From: Paenibacillus gorillae
Lineage (GTDB): Bacteria; Bacillota; Bacilli; Paenibacillales; Paenibacillaceae
DNA length: 45,360 bases
Direction: 5' to 3'
NCBI RefSeq assembly: GCF_000513275.1
Contig: NZ_CBVJ010000144.1
Location: forward strand, 1 to 45,360
The position numbers and the translations under genes are program-made. Positions 6,909 to 15,151 of the stretch are shown one piece after another (the stretch's first letter is position 1; the number at the start of each line of letters is the position of its first letter). The notes under the pieces were generated by a model. It was not told where the DNA came from. It worked only from the letters and a program-made list of their open reading frames with translations, and ran no database searches.

Positions 6909-8924
6909 CTACCAGCTCAGCGTTCCGAGCAGCCCTTCGATTAATTTGGCAATGCTGAGATTCCAGCGCGTGCGCTTTGTCTCCGGCAGCTCAGCAAGCA
7001 TGAAGTTATTGATATGCTTGTTGTCTAGCACGTTGCGGTACTCCGAATCGACGGCTGCCCAAGCGAGTGGAGAGTCATGGACGACTTTGTATTGGATATG
7101 CGAATCCTGCGCATCCCATTCTTTGCTCATGCTCGTACCGTCCTTGAATTGCATAACAATCGGAACTGAACCGATATTGCCGCCGTTCTTCTTCACCAGC
7201 ACCGTGGATTCGAACATCGGCTTCCCGTCCTGCTCGACTGGACGAACCTGCACGGCTTCGATGGAAAAGTCGGCCATTTGATTGTGGTATACAAATTGAT
7301 TGAAGTAATCATGCCATTTCTGCTTCGTAACTTGCTCAACAACCCGTTGGAAGTCGCCGCTGGATGGATGCTTGAACTTATATTTCTGGAAGTAGGTCCG
7401 CATGACTTTCTGCATCATACGGGTGCCGATCTGGTTCTCGATGCCGACCAGTACCAGCTTGGCCCGCATATATACGTTTTCGGCGTAGTGATTATGACTA
7501 TCGTACGCCCATGAAGGGTACTTGAGCGGTGCCGGATTCGTTATGTAGCTGGCTTCGAGCGGCAAATTCGGAATGACGCCATACTCGCTTTCCATCACCT
7601 TGTCTTCGGCGTACGAGGTGAACCCTTCGTCAAGCCATGCTTCCTCGAACTCGTTAGAGGCGACCATGCCGTACCAATACTGATGACCAATCTCGTGAAC
7701 GATGGTCCGCTCCAGGCTGTAGCCGGGATTGTCGTTCTCGGCGGCGAATGCGGTAACAAGTGTCGGGTACTCCATGCCGCCAGCTCCGTTGGCACCTTTC
7801 GGAGGCACAATGACCGATAGTGTTGAGTAGGGATAATCGCCGTACCATTGCGCATACTTGGTCAGCGCTGACTTGGCCGCATGCATGTACCGGTCTTTGA
7901 ACGCTTCATGCGCCGGATCGAGGTACAGCTTGATGCGTACGCCGGGAATGCCGGTGCCTGAGAGCGTATCCTCTACATAGACAAAGTCGGGAGAAGCAGC
8001 CCAGGCGAAGTCATGGACATCATCCGCGTAAAACTGGTACACATGCTCGCCTTTACCGGTGCTGACCGGCGTTTTGGTCTGGAATCCGGTTCCGGCTACC
8101 GTGTAAGACTCCGGCACTTGAATGTTGACGGAAAAAATGCCGAAATCACTGTAAAATTCCGAGTTGCCATGGTATTGATGAATGTTCCAGCCCTCGGAGG
8201 TTCTGCCGCGCATGTCAGCCGTCTCGTAGACGGCTAGCTTCGGGAACCACTGCCCGGCCATGACAAAGGAACCGGAGTAACCCATCCGCGCAAACACTTC
8301 AGGCAGTTTGACCTCAAAGCTCATAGATAGCGTTACCGACTTGCCGGGTGCGACCGGGACAGGAAGCTTAAGCTTGGCCAGTGTAAAATCATTGGTGTTG
8401 CCGTCATCAGGCTGGACATAATGAAGACGCGGCAGGAGGCTTTCGCCCTCCATCGTTTCCAAAGCGTTCAGCTTCATGTAGCCCTGGCTGGCCGATGTTG
8501 CCTTGTCCTCCCGGAGCTTGCCCTTCGATTCCTTCATAAACGTGGTCTTGTCGTTAAGGAAAGCGTTCGGGTACAGGTGAAAATAGAGCTCGGACACCGT
8601 TTTTTTCCCCGGATTGGTCCAAGTTACCGTCTGCTCACCGTATAAGGAGCGGGAGTCATTCTGCAGCGCGACGTTGATGTGGTACTCGACGACTCTCTTG
8701 CTAAGCGCCTGGGGCTTGGCTTCGGGAATATCGGGAGCGGCAGGAGCAGCGGCAGACGGCTTGGCCGATGTCGGAACAGATTGCGGCACAGCTTTGGCGG
8801 CAGGGGCGAGCGCGTATGTATATTGGGATTGCCAAGCGTGGCCGAAGCCCTGCTGGATCGACAGGCCGAGCAGGACGGCGGTGAGCGTGAATAGCAATAA
8901 ACGTTTGACGTGGCGTGGAGTCAT
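6909..8924 (-). CDS. M1 family metallopeptidase, exported
   Basis: A 671-residue zinc peptidase of the M1 (gluzincin) family. The zinc site is HEIGH (about residues 410-414) with the third ligand glutamate 19 residues later in WLDEGF; the exopeptidase-type GGMEYP motif is near 383. A hydrophobic N-terminal segment (about 9-25) acts as signal or anchor, followed by an Ala/Pro-rich linker. It therefore probably trims peptides outside the membrane. The start is taken at ATG 8924, with GGGAGGG nine bases upstream; an upstream in-frame TTG (8948) has no ribosome binding site. It is the first gene of a two-gene operon with the membrane protein that follows. Confidence 0.9.
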   Translation of the reverse strand: MTPRHVKRLLLFTLTAVLLGLSIQQGFGHAWQSQYTYALAPAAKAVPQSVPTSAKPSAAAPAAPDIPEAKPQALSKRVVEYHINVALQNDSRSLYGEQTVTWTNPGKKTVSELYFHLYPNAFLNDKTTFMKESKGKLREDKATSASQGYMKLNALETMEGESLLPRLHYVQPDDGNTNDFTLAKLKLPVPVAPGKSVTLSMSFEVKLPEVFARMGYSGSFVMAGQWFPKLAVYETADMRGRTSEGWNIHQYHGNSEFYSDFGIFSVNIQVPESYTVAGTGFQTKTPVSTGKGEHVYQFYADDVHDFAWAASPDFVYVEDTLSGTGIPGVRIKLYLDPAHEAFKDRYMHAAKSALTKYAQWYGDYPYSTLSVIVPPKGANGAGGMEYPTLVTAFAAENDNPGYSLERTIVHEIGHQYWYGMVASNEFEEAWLDEGFTSYAEDKVMESEYGVIPNLPLEASYITNPAPLKYPSWAYDSHNHYAENVYMRAKLVLVGIENQIGTRMMQKVMRTYFQKYKFKHPSSGDFQRVVEQVTKQKWHDYFNQFVYHNQMADFSIEAVQVRPVEQDGKPMFESTVLVKKNGGNIGSVPIVMQFKDGTSMSKEWDAQDSHIQYKVVHDSPLAWAAVDSEYRNVLDNKHINNFMLAELPETKRTRWNLSIAKLIEGLLGTLSW

Positions 8925-8968
8925 TGAACGTTTCCCTCCCGTTGACAAGCATCTACAGCATGTATATG

Positions 8969-8997
8969 TTGGCTTTTCACGGATTATTAGCTAAAAT
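8969..8997 (+). promoter_or_regulatory. promoter of ywhD
   Basis: TTGGCT (8969-8974), 17 bases, TAAAAT (8992-8997), 31 bases before the ywhD start. A second TTGACA at 8942-8947 has only a weak partner (TATGTT at 8965). Confidence 0.55.
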
Positions 8998-9028
8998 GTA
9001 ATTATTGTACGGGGAAGGTGGAAAAGCC

Positions 9029-9565
9029 ATGACTGAACAGCAAGGACAGCCGGAACAACAGCCGGAGAAGAAGGAAAAGAAATCGTTGTCGCTCAACGTA
9101 GTGAGCAACAAACCACATAGAGGCTTTGGAGCGGGCACAATCGATTTGAGCCAAGTATCCTGCGTGATTATTGATGAGGGCGTTGCTTATATCGATGACG
9201 GAGCGATGCATGCCAAAAGCAAGGTGGAGAAGGGCATTAAATTTAGCCCGGATAAGGCCAATACGCCAAACGGCAGAACATGCTGGGTTGTATGGGTTGC
9301 GGTGGAGCGCACGGATGCAGGTACGCAATACGCGGGTGTTACAGCCTGTGAGATGCTGATTGATAAGGAAGCACGCCGGGGATGGAAAATCCTGCCTGAC
9401 CATGTTAACAAACTGGATGCTGCGCTGAAGCGCAAGATCAAGCTGGAAGAGCTTGCTGCCGAGGAGAAGGCAGCGCTGCGGAAGCTGCTAGTCGAGCATA
9501 ACGAAGAGTGGTGGAACCATTCCTCTGATGAGCTCAAGCAGGCGCTAGCTCCTGAGAGCGTATAA
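9029..9565 (+). CDS. ywhD: YwhD family protein
   Basis: The 178-residue product matches the YwhD family of Bacillota, recognised from its conserved middle: GAMHAKSKVEKGIKF, PNGRTCWVVWV and YAGVTACEMLIDKEARRG. The N-terminus is charged and Gln/Lys-rich; a helical charged C-terminal region follows. Function is unknown. In B. subtilis ywhD neighbours pbpG (ywhE) and speE-speB, which occur about 11 kb away here, so the old neighbourhood is only partly kept. Start ATG 9029 is preceded by GGGAAGGTGG. Its TAA overlaps the ATG of the next gene by one base (TAATG), implying translational coupling. Confidence 0.88.
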   Translation: MTEQQGQPEQQPEKKEKKSLSLNVVSNKPHRGFGAGTIDLSQVSCVIIDEGVAYIDDGAMHAKSKVEKGIKFSPDKANTPNGRTCWVVWVAVERTDAGTQYAGVTACEMLIDKEARRGWKILPDHVNKLDAALKRKIKLEELAAEEKAALRKLLVEHNEEWWNHSSDELKQALAPESV

Positions 9566-10182
9566 TGAAGCTTGTCGTCTTCGGAGCCAGCGGCGGAATT
9601 GGACGGAAGGTCGTTCGCCAAGCGCTCGATGCGGGACATCAAGTGACCGCATATGTTCGTGAGCCGAAGCGGCTTATTCTCGGCCATCATCCCGGATTAA
9701 CCGTTGTTGCCGGCGATGCGCTCCATCTCGGTTACGTGAAGCAGGAGATAGCCGGGCAGGACGCCGTTATTTGCTGCGTCGGCAGCCAAGGGCTTGGCGA
9801 GACGACACTCATGTCCGATGTGATGTACAACATTATTGAGGGCATGAAGGAGCATGGTGTCATAAAGGTTGCTTATGTCGCTTCGGCTGGTATTCACGGC
9901 GAGCTGAAGGGCTTGAGCGGTTATATAATGAACCGTGTGCTTCGGCATGTGCTGGCGGATCATCTTCACTCTTATGAGCTGCTGCTTGAAAGCGGCCTGG
10001 AGTGGACGGTAGCGCGTCCGATGCAGTTGACGGATGAGCGGTGGACGGGCATTTACCGTCAGACGGATAGCGGGGTGCCAAGAGGCGGCAAATCGATATC
10101 GCGTGCCGATGTCGCACATTTTCTGCTGACTTCGGTGGCGTCTGACACCAATGCTTACAAATCCATTGGGCTAGCCTATTGA
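9565..10182 (+). CDS. atypical SDR / NAD(P)-binding protein
   Basis: The 205-residue protein begins with a Rossmann strand and the nucleotide-binding loop GASGGIGRKV (residues 6-15), the pattern of atypical short-chain dehydrogenases and NmrA-like proteins (SDR_a5 type). A catalytic Tyr-x3-Lys pair is not obvious, so it may be a sensor or a flavin/NADPH-dependent reductase. It is cytoplasmic. It is translationally coupled to ywhD through a TAATG overlap and followed by a terminator, so the two form a unit. Confidence 0.85.
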   Translation: MKLVVFGASGGIGRKVVRQALDAGHQVTAYVREPKRLILGHHPGLTVVAGDALHLGYVKQEIAGQDAVICCVGSQGLGETTLMSDVMYNIIEGMKEHGVIKVAYVASAGIHGELKGLSGYIMNRVLRHVLADHLHSYELLLESGLEWTVARPMQLTDERWTGIYRQTDSGVPRGGKSISRADVAHFLLTSVASDTNAYKSIGLAY

Positions 10183-10188
10183 TGGAAT

Positions 10189-10256
10189 AAAGAACCGGGT
10201 GACGGGATTACTTAACGGCGTTTATGCTGAAGTAATCTCGCAACCGGTCTTTTTTT
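10189..10256 (+). terminator. intrinsic terminator after the SDR gene
   Basis: Outer stem AAGAaCCGG/CCGGTCTT (one bulge) and a perfect inner 8-base stem GATTACTT/AAGTAATC (10206-10213, 10230-10237), then seven T. Confidence 0.8.
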
Positions 10257-10285
10257 GTGTATTTGAAAAAAAGTTTTGGATAAAG

Positions 10286-10315
10286 TGCAGGGTTTGGAGC
10301 ATTTCCCTACGTCTA
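10286..10315 (+). promoter_or_regulatory. putative ECF-sigma autoregulatory promoter
   Basis: TGCAGGG (10286-10292), 17 bases, CGTCTA (10310-10315) resembles promoters read by ECF sigma factors (CGTC -10 element). It sits immediately before the sigma gene, as expected for autoregulation. No good sigma-A promoter is seen there. Confidence 0.45.
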
Positions 10316-10342
10316 TAGTATTTGGGAAGGGAGGAGAGCGAG

Positions 10343-10900
10343 ATTCAGGACGAGGCATGGATCAAAGCCGTACAAAACGGCGGGCCTGCGGCGTTTCAAT
10401 CGTTAGTACATACGTATGGTCCATACTTATATCGAACAGTGTATGCAATCGTTCGTTCGCCGCATGATGCGGAGGATGTGACGCAGGAAGTGCTGATGCT
10501 CATCTATCGCTCCCTCCCGGAATGCCGAATGGATGGCTTCAAAACATGGATGACCCGCATTGCAGTCAACCGCGCGATCGATTGGAATCGCAGTAAAGCA
10601 CGCAAGCCGGAACAGCCGATGGAGGACATGGACGGGCAAGAAGCGAATCTGCTTGCTGCGAACACAGAAATTGCCGCAGAGGAAGCCGCTATAAAGCGGG
10701 AAGGAAGGCGGCAGGTAAGAGAGCAGGTTCAGCAATTGCCGGACAACTACCGTGAGGTTGTTACGGCTTATTATATGGAGAATAAATCGTACGAAGAGAT
10801 TGCTGCCGATACGGGGCTGGAACGGAAAAGCGTAGAATCAAGGCTTTACCGGGCGAGGAATTGGATTAAGCGGAACTGGCGGAAGGAGGACTTCGAATGA
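10343..10900 (+). CDS. ECF RNA polymerase sigma factor
   Basis: About 185 residues with sigma-70 region 2 (from AFQSLVHTYGPYLYR through DAEDVTQEVLMLIYR, residues ~15-75) and region 4 (LPDNYREVVTAYYMENKSYEEIA and ERKSVESRLYRAR, ~125-180), separated by a short linker: the ECF layout. It directs transcription in response to a signal relayed by the anti-sigma encoded next. The start is unusual. The only upstream in-frame conventional codon is TTG 10322, which lies at the expected transcription start and has no ribosome binding site, whereas AAGGGAGGAG (10327-10336) is ideally spaced for an ATT codon at 10343. No in-frame ATG occurs until region 2. It overlaps the anti-sigma gene by four bases. 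Confidence 0.88.
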   Translation: MQDEAWIKAVQNGGPAAFQSLVHTYGPYLYRTVYAIVRSPHDAEDVTQEVLMLIYRSLPECRMDGFKTWMTRIAVNRAIDWNRSKARKPEQPMEDMDGQEANLLAANTEIAAEEAAIKREGRRQVREQVQQLPDNYREVVTAYYMENKSYEEIAADTGLERKSVESRLYRARNWIKRNWRKEDFE

Positions 10901-11499
10901 GCGGGACAGGCAAAGATCCGGCCGAACTGGAGGATAAAAGGCAAACTGAGCAAATGGAGCCGCAGCAGCAACAGGAATGGCATGCAGACAGCACGACTAT
11001 GCATCTCTATGTCGGCGACGTGCTGCCTGAAACAGAGCGTGAGAGAGTAGAGGCCCATATGGCGCAGTGCGACGTTTGTCTGGAGCTGTTCATGACAGCG
11101 GTAGAGGCTGCGCAAACGGTTACGGCTGCAAACGGCGCAGATGTATCTGATATGCCGGATATGGAGCAAATGGGACGCAGGTTGAGCGGAATGTTGTTCC
11201 CGCGGCGTATCGTTCAGGAGAAGCCTTACCGGCGCCGTACGTGGCTCCAGCATCCGGCCGTTCATTTCGGGGCTGCGGCCGCTATTACACTGCTGCTGCT
11301 TGGTACGGGCACGTTTAACGGCGTAGCGGAGCGGATGATGGCGATGGATGAGCATACGAGGGTTATGCTGGAGACCGGGGAGGAACCGGTTATTGTCCCG
11401 ATTGCAGAGGAAGAACGGCAGGACGGCTCCTGGTCGGACCGGATGGTAGATCAAACGCTGGGCTGGCTGAAGGGTATCGAGAAAAGCCGGTTTAAATAA
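10897..11499 (+). CDS. zinc-type anti-sigma factor, membrane-anchored
   Basis: The 200-residue protein has a zf-HC2-like anti-sigma domain (about residues 30-75) with the HMAQCDVC motif (His-x3-Cys-x2-Cys), one membrane segment at about 124-141, and a C-terminal part of about 55 residues presumably outside the cell. The cytoplasmic domain should hold the ECF sigma factor inactive until a wall or membrane signal arrives. Its ATG overlaps the sigma stop as ATGA, the usual arrangement for keeping the pair in balance. The ligand or stress sensed cannot be read from the sequence. Confidence 0.85.
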   Translation: MSGTGKDPAELEDKRQTEQMEPQQQQEWHADSTTMHLYVGDVLPETERERVEAHMAQCDVCLELFMTAVEAAQTVTAANGADVSDMPDMEQMGRRLSGMLFPRRIVQEKPYRRRTWLQHPAVHFGAAAAITLLLLGTGTFNGVAERMMAMDEHTRVMLETGEEPVIVPIAEEERQDGSWSDRMVDQTLGWLKGIEKSRFK

Positions 11500-11534
11500 A
11501 TCATTGATTGTACGAAAAAGGAGATGATTAAACG

Positions 11535-12701
11535 ATGCAAGGAAATAAAAGCCCATTGACGGCTTTCTTCTTATCTTTCTTCCCGGGCTTTGGACATGCC
11601 TATCTGGGAAGGTTCGTCCGGTTCGTATTGTATGGAGGCAGTTTTTTTGGTTCGCTGGGGATTGTTTTTCTTCTGGGAACCAACGGCTCTTTGCATGGTG
11701 AAGCCGTCGTTATATTGTTCATCGCCGCTGCGAGCTGGATCATCAATATGATCGATATGATTGTCTCTCTGCTCAATGGAGCGGGACAGCAGCGGCCGGC
11801 TTCGCCTTATGGCGCTGATCCGGGTATGAGCCCGGGGTGGGAGGCTAGTCAATACGCTTATGAGCAGCAACGGGAAAAAACGCGAACCATCCTGCTTTCC
11901 TTCGTACCGGGTGTCGGTCATATGGCGATGGGTATGCTGCAGAGGGGTTTAGCTTTTCTAGTCGCTTTCGTAGGTTTGTTAGCGATTACGATTTTTATCA
12001 GCATTGTTACGAATACGGGCAGCTTCCTTGTTTTCCTGCTGGCGCTGCCTGTCATTTGGATCTATACGCTATTTGATGCGGTGCAGCAGCTGCAGCGCAA
12101 GCATCGCGGTGAGACGATCGACGACAGACCTTTCTTTGAGGAATTGGAGGAGCATATCGGCTCCGGCAAAAAAAATAAAGTGCTGGCGGCAACGTTGTCG
12201 CTGTTTCCCGGCGCAGGGCACTTGTACTTGGGGCTGCAAAAGCGCGGCCTGCAAATTATGGGCGGCTTTTTGCTCTCCATCTTCCTAATGGATTCCTTGC
12301 GGCTGTCGATCTTCCTTTTCCTGATGCCGCTGTTCTGGTTTTTCGCTTTCTTCGATGCGCTGCAGCAGATGTCGCGCTATGAACGCGACCAGTTAAAGGA
12401 TCAGGCGGTAGTCGCACAACTGGCTCCTTATCAGAAGTGGATTGGCCTTGCTTTGCTTGTGCTGGGCGCCTACTATTTGTTTGATCAAGTTATGGGCACT
12501 TATATCTCTCAGACTTGGCCGTCTGTCTACCGGGAGTTTATGAAACTCAAGTACAACTTGCCGACGGCGCTTGTCGCATTTGTCATGATTGCAGCAGGGC
12601 TGCGGCTGGTGTTCGGCGGCGGCTTCAAGGCTGGCTCGGGAAGTATTCCCTCTGAAGCGCCTCCCCGTCTTCCCGAATGGGATAAGGAGGAGCGCTCATG
12701 A
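11535..12701 (+). CDS. membrane protein with three PGxGH repeats
   Basis: A 388-residue polytopic protein built from an internal threefold repeat. Each unit starts with a helix and a turn: SFFPGFGHAYLG (about residue 13), SFVPGVGHMAMG (about 119) and SLFPGAGHLYLG (about 219), each followed by further membrane helices and, in units two and three, by FDA(L/V)QQ. The turn resembles that of TM2-like small membrane proteins. A C-terminal pair of helices (about 300-375) follows. Function is unknown. The ribosome binding site AAAGGAGATGAT is strong. It lies between the anti-sigma gene and another membrane protein and overlaps the latter by ATGA, so it is most likely an effector or sensor of the ECF system. 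Confidence 0.82.
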   Translation: MQGNKSPLTAFFLSFFPGFGHAYLGRFVRFVLYGGSFFGSLGIVFLLGTNGSLHGEAVVILFIAAASWIINMIDMIVSLLNGAGQQRPASPYGADPGMSPGWEASQYAYEQQREKTRTILLSFVPGVGHMAMGMLQRGLAFLVAFVGLLAITIFISIVTNTGSFLVFLLALPVIWIYTLFDAVQQLQRKHRGETIDDRPFFEELEEHIGSGKKNKVLAATLSLFPGAGHLYLGLQKRGLQIMGGFLLSIFLMDSLRLSIFLFLMPLFWFFAFFDALQQMSRYERDQLKDQAVVAQLAPYQKWIGLALLVLGAYYLFDQVMGTYISQTWPSVYREFMKLKYNLPTALVAFVMIAAGLRLVFGGGFKAGSGSIPSEAPPRLPEWDKEERS

Positions 12702-13330
12702 AGGCCTGGCGCGTAGGTTCATTATCGATGGGAGTAACGCTTCTCCTTCTAGGAGCAGCGATCGCCGTCTCTATTTGGAATGGCGGGGACTCCGTTAATT
12801 TGCTGCTTTGGGTGGCGCCCATTGTCTTTATATTACTGGGCGCGGAGCTGCTGTTGTACCTGTGGCTGGCAGGTACACAACGGACAGTTATGCGTTACGA
12901 TTGGATGAGCGTGTTTTTTGTAGCGGTTCTTGGAGTTGGAGCCGTTGCGATGGTATCGCTGACTTCGACGGGGTTGCTGGGGGAGTTTCGCCAGTCCCTT
13001 CAAATTACGGAGCGGACTGCTGTCGTGAAGACGGAGGCCGTTAAAGTACCAGAGACGGTGAAGAAGATCGTTGTTCAATCCTTTGAACAGGTGCAGTTGG
13101 ATAAAGCTGAAGTTCGCGATGTGAAGCTGTTAGGGCAAGTGCAGTATTGGGCCGTAGAGCCCATGAAGCAGCCGGAGTCGATTATTAGCACGGATATGGT
13201 CGGAAGCACCATGTATGTGATGATCGGAAGCTTCCAACAGAAGAACACGGGTATCGTATCGGAGTCGTATCATTCAAAGCTCACGCTCATTTTGCCACAG
13301 GGTATTGAAGTGGAGGAGCGGGGGCTCTAA
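12698..13330 (+). CDS. membrane protein of the ECF operon, unknown function
   Basis: A 210-residue protein with three membrane segments in its first half (about residues 7-24, 34-54 and 66-86) and a soluble C-terminal half of about 120 residues of mostly beta character, perhaps facing outside. No known family is recognised; the C-terminal half loosely recalls adhesin-like beta domains found in LiaG/DUF4097 proteins. It starts at the ATGA overlap with the previous gene and ends at a strong terminator, so it is the last gene of the four-gene ECF operon. Confidence 0.75.
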   Translation: MKAWRVGSLSMGVTLLLLGAAIAVSIWNGGDSVNLLLWVAPIVFILLGAELLLYLWLAGTQRTVMRYDWMSVFFVAVLGVGAVAMVSLTSTGLLGEFRQSLQITERTAVVKTEAVKVPETVKKIVVQSFEQVQLDKAEVRDVKLLGQVQYWAVEPMKQPESIISTDMVGSTMYVMIGSFQQKNTGIVSESYHSKLTLILPQGIEVEERGL

Positions 13331-13337
13331 TCTAAAC

Positions 13338-13384
13338 AAAGAGAGAGTCGAACGGCAGTCACTGCCATCGGCTCTCTCTTTTTC
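13338..13384. terminator. bidirectional terminator, ECF operon / cyclophilin gene
   Basis: AAAGAGAGAG..CTCTCTCTTT with an inner GGCAG/CTGCC stem; T run on the plus strand and A run on the left serve both converging units. Confidence 0.85.
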
Positions 13385-13400
13385 GTGTGCATATGGTGTA

Positions 13401-14045
13401 TTACTTCGCAACCGTCTCCGGTTCCGGGTAAGTGACACCTTTCGTGTCAACCGTTACTTTTTTCATCGCCATCGGGGTCAGTGGACGATCGTATTCACCG
13501 GTTTTTTGAGCGACAATCGCATCAACAGTCTCCATGCCTTCCAGCACTTGTCCAAAAGCAGCGTAACTGCCGTCAAGGTGAGGAGAATCAGCAGCCATAA
13601 TGAAAAATTGGGAGCCGGCTGAGTCCTTCATCTCAGAACGAGCCATCGAGATGACGCCGCGTGTATGCTTCAAGTCGTTCTGGATGCCGTTCGATGTAAA
13701 TTCACCTTTAATGCCATAATCAGGGCCCCCCGTGCCAGTGCCTTCCGGATCACCGCCCTGAATCATAAAGCCTGGGATAACACGATGGAAGATTAAGCCG
13801 TCATAGAAGCCTTTTTGTACGAGCGAGATGAAGTTGTTCACCGTATTAGGCGCTACTTTAGGGAACAGCTCGACCGTAATTTTGTCACCATTGTCCATTT
13901 CGATCGTTACGATGGGATTAGACGGGTCATTATACCCCGCCGCCTCGTTTTGCGGCGTCTTGCTGCCGCCACCGCAGCCTGCCGTCACCAGCAAGACCAG
14001 CGCTGTAACCAAAGCAAAAGTCAATTTCATGTAGGTTCGTTTCAT
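13401..14045 (-). CDS. cyclophilin-type peptidyl-prolyl isomerase lipoprotein
   Basis: A 214-residue lipoprotein: signal peptide with lipobox VTAGC (cysteine near residue 24), a short Gly/Ser linker, then a complete cyclophilin domain (about 45-200). Active-site elements are FHRVIPGFMIQGGDP with the catalytic arginine, GSQFFI and HLDGSYAAFGQV. It would sit on the outer face of the membrane and help fold exported proteins. ATG 14045 has GGAGG about 11 bases upstream. It stands alone between the ECF operon and qox operon, with a terminator on each side. Confidence 0.92.
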   Translation of the reverse strand: MKRTYMKLTFALVTALVLLVTAGCGGGSKTPQNEAAGYNDPSNPIVTIEMDNGDKITVELFPKVAPNTVNNFISLVQKGFYDGLIFHRVIPGFMIQGGDPEGTGTGGPDYGIKGEFTSNGIQNDLKHTRGVISMARSEMKDSAGSQFFIMAADSPHLDGSYAAFGQVLEGMETVDAIVAQKTGEYDRPLTPMAMKKVTVDTKGVTYPEPETVAK

Positions 14046-14132
14046 TCGTTAATAAGCCTCCTGACCGCAATAAGTTGTCCATTTCATATCATAGCATATT
14101 GGAAGGGAAATGGAGAAATCCTCCTCCTTCAT

Positions 14133-14184
14133 GAAAAAACGAAAGCCGATCTCGGCAATCTATCCGAGAGGGCTTTCGTTTTTC
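14133..14184 (-). terminator. intrinsic terminator of the qox operon
   Basis: AACGAAAGCC/GGCTTTCGTT outer stem with an inner CTCGG/CCGAG stem; on the minus strand it is followed by a T run (the A run at 14134-14139). Confidence 0.85.
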
Positions 14185-14196
14185 TGCAAATTCCTA

Positions 14197-14523
14197 TTAG
14201 CCAACTACGTTGTATGCCATGATCCAGATGGAGCCGGCTACGACCGTAAGGAGAATGACTAAGCCGAAAATAAGCGCGATCATATTGAACCGCGGCTTCT
14301 TCTCATCACGAATGTGCATGAAGAAGAACAGCTGGACTACAAATTGCAGCGCCGCCATGATCAGGATGAAGATGATCGTCGCTGTCTTGCTCATCAGATC
14401 GTTCAGAACGATGACGAGCGGCAGTATCGTAAGAACAATCGAGAGCACGAAGCCGATGATGTAGGACTTCATCGAGCCGTGCGCGTTCGCATCACCATGT
14501 GCGTTGTGATCGTGGTTGCTCAT
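14197..14523 (-). CDS. qoxD: quinol oxidase subunit IV
   Basis: A 108-residue CyoD/QoxD-type subunit with three membrane helices (about residues 20-40, 47-70 and 82-104) after a His/Asn-rich N-terminus. The segment LQFVVQLFFFMHI is typical. It stabilises the heme-copper oxidase rather than carrying cofactors. It begins two bases after the qoxC stop and is the last gene of the operon. Confidence 0.9.
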   Translation of the reverse strand: MSNHDHNAHGDANAHGSMKSYIIGFVLSIVLTILPLVIVLNDLMSKTATIIFILIMAALQFVVQLFFFMHIRDEKKPRFNMIALIFGLVILLTVVAGSIWIMAYNVVG

Positions 14524-14524
14524 C

Positions 14525-15151
14525 CTACATCACCCCCATCAGGTAGACGACCGTAAGGACGAAGATCCATACGACGTCGAGAAAGTGCCAATACAGGCTG
14601 ATAATGTTTACTTTACGCTGCGTAACCGGCGTGATGCCGCGTCTTGCCAGCTGAATCATCAAGCCGACCATCCAGATCAAGCCAACCGATACGTGAAGTC
14701 CGTGCGTACCGACTAGCGTAAAGAAAGCAGACCAGTAAGCGCTCGTGCCGATCGTTACACCCTCATGTACAAGCTCAATGAACTCGTAAACCTCGAGGAA
14801 AATAAACGATGCACCGAGTAGTGCTGTTACAGCCAGCCAGCCGATAAGGCCTTTCTTGTTCCCTTTATGCATCTGGAGAACGGCGATACCGCTGGTGAAG
14901 CTGCTTGTAAGCAAGATGAACGTCTCAGCGATTACGCCAGGCATCTTGAACATCTCATCCGGCGTTGGTCCGCCGTCCGTGCTCAAGCGGAGCACGGCGA
15001 AGGTAGCGAACAACGTACCGAATAGAATAACGTCAGTTATGAGAAACAGCCAGAAGCCGAATACTTTGATTGATTCATGATCGTGATGATCATGTCCGTC
15101 ATGACCGTGGCCATGGCCCTTGTCATGCGAGGATGTTGCAGTGTGTGCCAT
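14525..15151 (-). CDS. qoxC: quinol oxidase subunit III
   Basis: A 208-residue subunit III of the CyoC/QoxC type with five membrane helices. The N-terminal 25 residues are strikingly rich in His, Gly and Asp (HGHGHDGHDHHDHES) before the first helix FGFWLFLITDVILFG, which is characteristic of the family; the C-terminus WHFLDVVWIFVLTVVY is also diagnostic. The five-helix form is usual for quinol oxidases. It starts immediately after the qoxB stop codon with no spacing. Confidence 0.92.
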   Translation of the reverse strand: MAHTATSSHDKGHGHGHDGHDHHDHESIKVFGFWLFLITDVILFGTLFATFAVLRLSTDGGPTPDEMFKMPGVIAETFILLTSSFTSGIAVLQMHKGNKKGLIGWLAVTALLGASFIFLEVYEFIELVHEGVTIGTSAYWSAFFTLVGTHGLHVSVGLIWMVGLMIQLARRGITPVTQRKVNIISLYWHFLDVVWIFVLTVVYLMGVM

